Below, one piece after another: positions 44,386 through 49,433 of a stretch of 49,433 nt of DNA (positions are counted from its first letter, which is position 1; each line of letters opens with the position of its first letter). Both the position numbers and the translations under genes were made by a program. The stretch lies in NCBI RefSeq assembly GCF_019334315.1, contig NZ_JAHWGL010000027.1, positions 1 through 49,433 on the forward strand. Reading direction: 5' to 3'. The notes under the pieces were generated by a model. The model saw only the letters and a list, made by a program, of their open reading frames with translations. It searched no databases and was not told where the DNA came from. This stretch comes from Hymenobacter profundi (GTDB lineage Bacteria > Bacteroidota > Bacteroidia > Cytophagales > Hymenobacteraceae).

Positions 44386-44482
44386 TTAAGCTGCTTGTTT
44401 AAATTCGAGTGGGGCAATAAAATTCAAGGCCTGGTGGGGCCGTTGGGTATTGTGAAGTGGTCCCGTCGAGCTGGACAGTTTT
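44386..44482 (-). mobile_element. IS3-family transposase C-terminal tail joined to an IS end
   Basis: On the minus strand the last 23 codons encode HNTQRPHQALNFIAPLEFK and then QAA-stop, the characteristic C-terminus of IS3-family OrfB transposases (DDE integrase type). Immediately upstream, 44453-44482 is an IS-end sequence (TGAAGTGGTCCCGTCGAGC on the plus strand) related to 468-498, so the transposase is cut off by another element's end or by a deletion. Everything upstream of the tail is missing. Confidence 0.65.
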
Positions 44483-44730
44483 CTTATTGAACCAGAAAGA
44501 GGCTTGTATTTAGATTGCTGTACCGCATTATTGGACCGTTCTCTGTCCCTTTTTTCCTCCCCTACCGTCCCTTTTCGGGCGCGGTGCGTTGTATAGGAAA
44601 AGGAGGGGGACGCGTCTGTTATGGTCGTCAATGCCACGTTTAATGTGGGCCTCCTGCATGGCCAGTGAGCAGCTGAACGAGCAGGACCTGCGCACTAGTA
44701 CGCCGGTCGCCCCGGGGGTACTGCGCGCCG

Positions 44731-46128
44731 TTACAGCGTGGCCGGAGTCGCGGCCAACGGCTGCAGCTCACCGAACACGGTCGGAATCAACTCAGCCACG
44801 GTGGGATGGATGAACACGGTGCGGCGCATGAAAGCGGCCGTCTGCCGGGCGTACATAGCCGTGATAATGGTGTGAATGGCTTCGTCGCCGCCCGTGCCCA
44901 CCAAGCAGGCGCCCAGAATCTGGTCGGTGGCAGAGTGCACCAGCACCTTCAGGAAGCCCTGGGTTTCGCCTTTCTCCACGGCCCGGCCCACTTTGGTCAT
45001 GGGCCGCAAGCCCACCAGGGCTGGGATGCCGGCGGCGCACACCTCGGCCTCCGACAGGCCCACCCGGGCCACGGGCGGGTCGAGGTAGATGGCCGATACG
45101 GGCAGCCGCTCGCTCACGCGGCGCGAATCGTGGTCGAGCACGTTGGCGGCCACGATTTCGTAGTCGTTGTAGGCCGTGTGGGTGAAGGTACCCCGGCCGT
45201 TGCAGTCGCCCAGCGCCCAAATGCCCGGCACGGCCGTTTGCAACTGCTCATCCACCGGAATTTAGCCGTACTTATCTGTTTGCAAGCCGGCCTGGTCCAG
45301 GGCCAGATCGTCGGTGTTGGGCTGGCGGCCCAGGGCCAGCAGCAGGTGCGAGCCGCGGCTAGGAGAATCGTCGGTGGCGCAGCGCACGCGCACTTCAGGC
45401 TGGCCGTCCACCCGCCCCAGGCCGATGCATTCGGCCCCGAGGCGCAAGGTAACGCCCTCGCCGCGCAGCACGTCCGCCACGGCGGCCGACACGTCCGCAT
45501 CTTCGCGCGGGAGCAGGCGGGGGCTGCGCTCAATCAGCGTCACTTCTGAGCCGAGTCGCCGAAACAGCTGGGCGAATTCGAGCCCTACCACCCCGCCGCC
45601 TACGATGAGCAGGTGCTCCGGCAACTCGGTCAGGGCCAGCAAGGAACTGCTGGTGAGGGTGGGCACCTGTTCGATGCCCGGCAACGCCGGCCGGTGGGCG
45701 CGGGCGCCCACGTTCAGGAAGATGCGCGGGGCTTCCAGCACGTCGTCGCCGACCTGCATAGCCGTGGGCGATACGAAGCGGGCCGTGCCGTGGAAGAGGG
45801 TGCAGCCCGCCATGCCGTGCAGCCAGGTTTCCAGGCTGTGGCGCGAGCCCTGCACGATGGCGTCGGCGCGGGCCTTGACGGCAGCCAGGTTGACGCGGAA
45901 GTCGCCGACGGCGGGCAGGCCGTAGTCGGTGGCGTGACGCAGGGTGTGCGCAGCTTTGGCGCTGGCCACCAGGGCTTTGGTGGGGGTGCAACCTACGTTG
46001 ACGCAGGTGCCGCCCAGGTGCTGGCGCTCCACTAAAGCTACGGTCCAGCCCGCGGCCGTGAGGCGGCCCGCCAGGGAAGGTCCGGCTTGGCCGGCCCCTA
46101 CGATGATGGCATCAAAGGAGTGATTCAT
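44731..46128 (-). pseudogene. mercuric-reductase-like flavoprotein disulfide reductase with in-frame TAA
   Basis: 465 codons of a class I pyridine nucleotide-disulfide oxidoreductase: FAD motif AIIVGAGQAGPSLA, redox pair Cys42/Cys47 in GGTCVNVGC, NAD motif LLIVGGGVVGLEFAQLF, ALGDCNGRGTFTHTAYND, and C-terminal HPTVAELIPT with the catalytic His. TAA at 45264-45262 interrupts it between DKYG and IPVDEQL, with no frameshift. The family is usually annotated as mercuric reductase, although lacking the NmerA domain and C-terminal Cys pair it need not reduce mercury. The rest is well preserved, so the stop is recent, a sequencing error, or read through. Confidence 0.8.
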
Positions 46129-46201
46129 AGGGTGAAATTAGCTATAGGTTGAGGTAGGCGGCGGGGCTTCTGAGATGGTTCAACGCCCCGCTGCCCTCAA
46201 A

Positions 46202-46780
46202 TTACACGGTGGGCTGTTGCGCCGGTTTGCGCAGACGCAGGGCCGCCAGCAGAAAGTAAACGGCCCCCACGGCCGAGTAGCCCGCCACGTCGGCCAGGCC
46301 CTTGGCGGGGTCGTGGGCCTGCACCACAAACAGCACCCCGGCCAGCATCGACTGGGCGCCGCTGAGCATCATGGGCCACTGGCCGTTGAGGTGGCGGCGG
46401 CGCAGGCCTAGCAGCAGTTGGATAAGGCCCGTGAGCACGGCCCACACGCCGAAGACGACCAGCACCTGCGGGACGCCCCGGCGCAGGGCCAGGGCCACGG
46501 CCAGGGTGGTTAGGGTGCCTACCCCGATGTTGACGTACTGCGGGGCCAGCGAGGTACCGGTGCCGCGGTTGGCCCGGATGTCGCCAATGGTGGCCAGCAC
46601 GTCCCAGGCTGGGTAGAGCAGCAGCAGCGCCCCGGTGACGAGGGGCGAGGTTTTCACGAACGTGAGCACCAGCGCGACCCACACCGCCGAGAAGGCGGTG
46701 CGGACGAAATACAGGGTGCGCAAGGCGCGGGCCGTGTGTACGGCCGGGGCAGGCGCGGTAAGAGCAGGGGAAGTTGCCAT
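46202..46780 (-). CDS. DUF308-like membrane protein
   Basis: A 192-residue integral membrane protein with about six hydrophobic segments (VWVALVLTFV, LVTGALLLLYPAWDVLATIGDIRANR, VFGVWAVLTGLIQLLLGLRRR, MLSGAQSMLAGVLFV, AVGAVYFLLAALRLRK). The repeated glycine-containing helices resemble DUF308 acid-resistance-type proteins. ATG 46780 (MATSPAL) was chosen; the longer frame to 46885 overlaps the OsmC gene. Function unknown. It lies between the flavoprotein and OsmC genes on the same strand. Confidence 0.8.
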   Translation of the reverse strand: MATSPALTAPAPAVHTARALRTLYFVRTAFSAVWVALVLTFVKTSPLVTGALLLLYPAWDVLATIGDIRANRGTGTSLAPQYVNIGVGTLTTLAVALALRRGVPQVLVVFGVWAVLTGLIQLLLGLRRRHLNGQWPMMLSGAQSMLAGVLFVVQAHDPAKGLADVAGYSAVGAVYFLLAALRLRKPAQQPTV

Positions 46781-46821
46781 GAGCAAGGAGCAATGAATGA
46801 AATGGACGTAATGAGACAGAC

Positions 46822-47265
46822 TTAGGCAGCCAGCGTGGCGTCGAGGTGAATGGGCACTGCGCTCAGCGCCCGGGAAAGAGGGCAAGTGACCTTAGCCCCG
46901 GCCGCCAGGTCCAGAAACTGGGTCTCCGTGATGCCGGGCACCCGGCCGCTGAGCTGCAGGGTGACGCCCGTGATACCGGCGCCCTCGGCGCCTACTTGCA
47001 GGGCCACAGCTGCTTCCACGCGCAGCTCCTCGGCCACGAAGTCGGCCTGCTGCAGGGCGAAGCCCAGAGCCATGGAGAAGCAAGTGGCGTGGGCAGCGGC
47101 CAGCAGCTCTTCGGGATTGGTGCCCGGCGTGCCGGCCGCGTCGGTGAAGCGGCTCTTGAAGCTGTAGGGCGCGTCATGAAAAAACTGGGTGGGCGTGTTC
47201 AGGCGGCCGGTGCCGTCCTGGCCCGTGCCCTGCCAAAGGGCAGTAGCTGTGCGAAGCGTGTTCAT
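46822..47265 (-). CDS. OsmC-family peroxiredoxin
   Basis: A 147-residue cytoplasmic thiol peroxidase. The two family cysteines are Cys62 in HATCFSMAL and Cys127 in KVTCPLSRAL, with GTNPEELLAAAH providing the conserved Glu. OsmC proteins reduce organic hydroperoxides. Its place with a flavoprotein reductase and an alpha/beta hydrolase, under a divergent Crp/Fnr regulator, suggests an electrophile or peroxide response unit. The gap to the next gene is 41 bases. Confidence 0.92.
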   Translation of the reverse strand: MNTLRTATALWQGTGQDGTGRLNTPTQFFHDAPYSFKSRFTDAAGTPGTNPEELLAAAHATCFSMALGFALQQADFVAEELRVEAAVALQVGAEGAGITGVTLQLSGRVPGITETQFLDLAAGAKVTCPLSRALSAVPIHLDATLAA

Positions 47266-47324
47266 GGGATACAGAAGAAAAGGGGAGAAAGAAAAAGCCG
47301 GGCAAACGCCCCGGCCAGCGGCGC

Positions 47325-48137
47325 CTACTGGGCTATTTCCGTGAGAATGTTCGTTAGCTCCTCGGACGCCGTCAGGTGCGGGGTATGGCCGGTGTTGAGG
47401 CGGTACTCCTTTTGCACGGGGGTAGCGCGCAGCATCAACTCCTGCAGCAGGGGCGAGAGGGCGTGGTCCTGGAGCGTGCGCACGTAATACTTGGGCACGC
47501 GGCCGTAGTTGGCGGCCGTCAAGGTCACCTGCTCGGCCGGGGCGCCGGCGGGCTCGTCGCGGTAGTTGTCGAGCACCTGCTGCTGCACGGCGGGCGAGCC
47601 ATCCTGGCAGAAGATGTTGATCAGCTTGGCGCGGTCCACGCTGGCCAGCGTGCCGTCCGGGCTCGTGGAAAGCGCCGCCCCCAGCAGCGACTGGGAGTCT
47701 TGCCCGGCCAGGCCGAACACCGACTGCTGATCGGCGGGCAGGAAGCCGGCCACGTAGATGAGCTTGGCAATTTTTGTGGGCGCGGCCTCGGCCACCGTGG
47801 AGATGACGGCCCCACCCAGGCTGTGCCCGACCAGCACCACCTGGTCGGCGGCTTGGGCGTTGATGGCCGCGAGCACCTTATCGCGGTACGTGTTCATGGT
47901 AATGCTGGCGGCTGGGGTCTTGTCGGCGCCGTGGCCGGGCAGCTCCACGTTCACGACGGGGTAGCCGCGCTGCTGCAGCCGGTCCACGACGGGCTGCCAG
48001 GTGTAGGGCCCTTACCAGGCGCCGTGCACCAGCACCACGGTGGCTTTTTGCTGGGCGGGTTCGTGCTCGTCGTCTTTTTGACAGGCCAGCGTGGTGATGG
48101 CCGCGAGGGCTAGCAGGGCATACAGGGTTTTTCTCAT
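47325..48137 (-). pseudogene. alpha/beta hydrolase lipoprotein with in-frame TAA
   Basis: 270 codons from ATG 48137: lipoprotein signal ALLALAAITTLAC followed by QKDD, then an alpha/beta hydrolase. VVLVHGAW precedes TAA (codon 42, 48014-48012) and GPYTWQPVVDRL continues in the same frame. Relatives commonly read HGAWQG here, so the stop is best explained by CAA to TAA. Nucleophile Ser106 is in VGHSLGGA, the acid in the later part and the His in GHTPHL. The downstream part alone would lack the oxyanion loop and signal, so function is doubtful unless the stop is an error. Confidence 0.78.
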
Positions 48138-48207
48138 CAGTGGAAACGCGTGAGGCGTTGGTTGGGGTGAATGATGAGACAAAGGTCTGGCCGCGCCCAG
48201 AGCGGAA

Positions 48208-48225
48208 TTTTCACCTAGGTTAAAA
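48208..48225. promoter_or_regulatory. ACCTAGGT-centred palindrome between divergent genes
   Basis: TTTTCACCTAGGTTAAAA is palindromic at eight of nine base pairs. It lies in the 212-base gap between the hydrolase (minus) and the Crp/Fnr gene (plus), about 70 bases above the hydrolase start. Size and symmetry fit a Crp/Fnr dimer site, so the adjacent regulator is the obvious candidate binder. Confidence 0.55.
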
Positions 48226-48349
48226 AGCGATGCGCCGCCGCCCGGTAGGGGGCTGCGCGGGTGGCGTACCGAGCCAGCCACCGTCTGGGCCTGTTTCTGA
48301 GGACCATGCGTGCCCCGGCTCCCGCAATTCCTGCGTATTTTGCTTACCT

Positions 48350-48955
48350 ATGCAGTCCGCCTCCCCTACCTCCCCGCACCAGCTGCTTACCCAGCAGCTG
48401 CGGACCTTCGCCCAGCTCTCCGACGACGACCTGCGCCTGGCCGATGCGTGCTGGTCGCTGCGCACTATTCCGCGCCACGAGTTTTTCAACTTCCGCAATG
48501 CCGTGTGCCAGTACGTGGGCTTCATCGTGCGGGGCCTGTTCCGGGTGTACTACCCCGACCCGGTCACCGACGAGGAGCACAACGTGGCCTTCGTGCCCGA
48601 GGGCACGTTTCTAACTTCGCTCAAGAGCCTGATCACCCAGCAGGCTTGCCCCTACTACATCGCCGCCCTGGAAGACTCGGAGCTGCTAGTCATCAGCGTG
48701 GGGCAGCTGCACGAGCTGTTTGCGCAGTCGCACGGGTGGGAGCGGTTTGGCCGCCTGCTGGCCGAGCAGTACCTGGTGCTGCAGCAGGGCAAGGCCGAGG
48801 CCATGCTGTTCCAGTCGGCCGAGCAGCGCTACCTGAACCTGCTCCGGCAGTTTCCGGGCATCACCAACCGGGTTTCGCTGGGCCATATTGCCTCCTACCT
48901 GGGTATCAAAGGCCCTTCGCTCAGCCGCATCCGGGCGCAGTTGGGACGACAGTAG
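48350..48955 (+). CDS. Crp/Fnr-family transcriptional regulator
   Basis: A 201-residue regulator: N-terminal cyclic-nucleotide-binding-like domain (RTIPRHEFFNFRNAVCQYV, GLFRVYYPDPVTDEEHN, LEDSELLVISVGQL) and a C-terminal helix-turn-helix (VSLGHIASYLGIKGPSLSRIR). ATG 48350 (MQSASPTSPHQ) was chosen because the upstream frame crosses the operator-like palindrome region. It is divergent from the hydrolase-OsmC-DUF308-flavoprotein cluster and probably controls it. Two Cys occur in the sensor part (ACWSL, VCQYV), so redox sensing is possible but not shown. Confidence 0.88.
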   Translation: MQSASPTSPHQLLTQQLRTFAQLSDDDLRLADACWSLRTIPRHEFFNFRNAVCQYVGFIVRGLFRVYYPDPVTDEEHNVAFVPEGTFLTSLKSLITQQACPYYIAALEDSELLVISVGQLHELFAQSHGWERFGRLLAEQYLVLQQGKAEAMLFQSAEQRYLNLLRQFPGITNRVSLGHIASYLGIKGPSLSRIRAQLGRQ

Positions 48956-49034
48956 CTGAAATAGTCTACAGGAGGCAACTTGAGCTGCGTAGCGAACAGC
49001 AGTTAATAGATAGATGCACACGCTGAATGGCGAT

Positions 49035-49216
49035 TCCTCAGTCAACGACACCAACCGTGCGGCCCACGCGTCTAACAGCGCCACTCGTTCCGCTTGTGAA
49101 AGCCGAACCGGCCCGTACACCACCTGCGGGGCCAGATCCTCTTGCAACCCGCCCGGCTGGTAGTCCGCTGCGCCGCCCCCGGTGGTGAGCGAAAGCAACG
49201 CCCGCTTGCCTTGAAA
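49035..49216 (-). pseudogene. remnant of an NAD(P)H-quinone oxidoreductase (Flavodoxin_2 family)
   Basis: On the minus strand, FQGKRALLSLTTGGGAADYQ then PGGLQED and APQVVYGPVRLSQAERVALL, DAWAARLVSL match the C-terminal part of MdaB/KefF-type flavodoxin-fold quinone reductases. The stretch normally between PGG and the VYGP segment (the helix with the LRPLQHG-like motif) is missing, and so is the whole N-terminal half. No proper stop follows; the frame runs into the antisense of the Crp/Fnr gene. It is therefore a relic with internal and terminal deletions. Confidence 0.65.
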
Positions 49217-49433
49217 CGGTCATATTCCTGAACCTACAGCCGAGCTAAACACGACCTTATTGAGCGGTAGTTACACTTTTTGACCATTAGTTTAAGTTGT
49301 ATTAAATACTTGTAAATAAAACGATTACGTGCTATAGCTATAACTTCTGCCACGTAAAGCCCTATAACATCTGACAATTCACCGTGGCTGTTGCAGAACT
49401 ACCTACTTGATAGGCTAATCGTAGAAAGGATAT
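49217..49433. other. AT-rich end of the window
   Basis: No gene recognised. The composition drops to AT-rich spacer, probably the upstream region of a gene beyond the window edge. Confidence 0.4.

Noticed and set aside
48686..49198. 170-codon minus-strand open frame as an intact gene
   Set aside because: Only its first 60 residues resemble a quinone reductase; the rest is antisense to the Crp/Fnr gene. I list just the relic.
1..49433. CRISPR array, tRNA or rRNA genes
   Set aside because: No regularly spaced repeats and no cloverleaf or rRNA signature were found on reading the spacers.

Overview
The window reads as chromosomal DNA of a Bacteroidota bacterium, most likely a Hymenobacter-like member of the Cytophagales. 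This rests on two SusC/SusD pairs, a hybrid two-component sensor with an AraC output domain, a PhoX phosphatase carrying a type IX secretion sorting domain, TAnnTTTG-type -7 promoter elements, and GC-rich coding DNA between AT-rich spacers. No database search was possible, so the taxonomic call is inference.

Layout. 1-3000: a degraded zone with one hypothetical gene, insertion-sequence ends, a broken IS1-type InsA remnant and a long decayed erythromycin-esterase-like gene. 3.1-6.3 kb: an AraC regulator with an SDR oxidoreductase, then a DUF4260 membrane protein and a Crp/Fnr regulator. 6.7-21.2 kb: an apparent phosphonate-utilisation locus. It holds a FAD oxidoreductase and a phosphonatase-like HAD hydrolase around an XRE-cupin regulator, two exported alkaline-phosphatase-superfamily enzymes, a SusD/SusC pair, a PhnZ-like HD oxygenase, an organophosphate-type MFS transporter, and finally a Na+/Pi cotransporter. 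Similar AT-rich GTTAAC-centred palindromes lie upstream of three transcription units of this locus. 21.2-26.1 kb: a fragment of a Bcr/CflA efflux gene, then a translationally overlapping operon of PhoX, a leucine-rich-repeat protein and a di-haem peroxidase with an imelysin-like N-terminal part. Together, 6.7-26 kb looks like a phosphorus-scavenging island.

26.1-31.8 kb: an S41 peptidase, a decayed beta-propeller-like lipoprotein, and two divergent tyrosine recombinases (one intact, one broken) that share a dyad-symmetric spacer. 32.0-44.0 kb: a compact fructan utilisation locus on the minus strand, with HTCS sensor, SusC, SusD, sugar MFS, fructokinase and GH32 glycosidase, resembling the Bacteroides BT1754-type system. 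44.4-49.2 kb: an IS3-family transposase tail, then a minus-strand cluster of mercuric-reductase-like flavoprotein (in-frame TAA), DUF308 protein, OsmC and alpha/beta hydrolase lipoprotein (in-frame TAA). A Crp/Fnr gene diverges from it across an ACCTAGGT-centred palindrome. The window ends in a remnant of an NAD(P)H-quinone reductase.

Pseudogenes are frequent. In-frame stops occur in the InsA remnant, esterase, recombinase, lipoprotein, flavoprotein and hydrolase. Where a homologue or paralogue is available for comparison, most of these stops fall where glutamine is expected, so many look like C-to-T nonsense changes of CAG or CAA codons.
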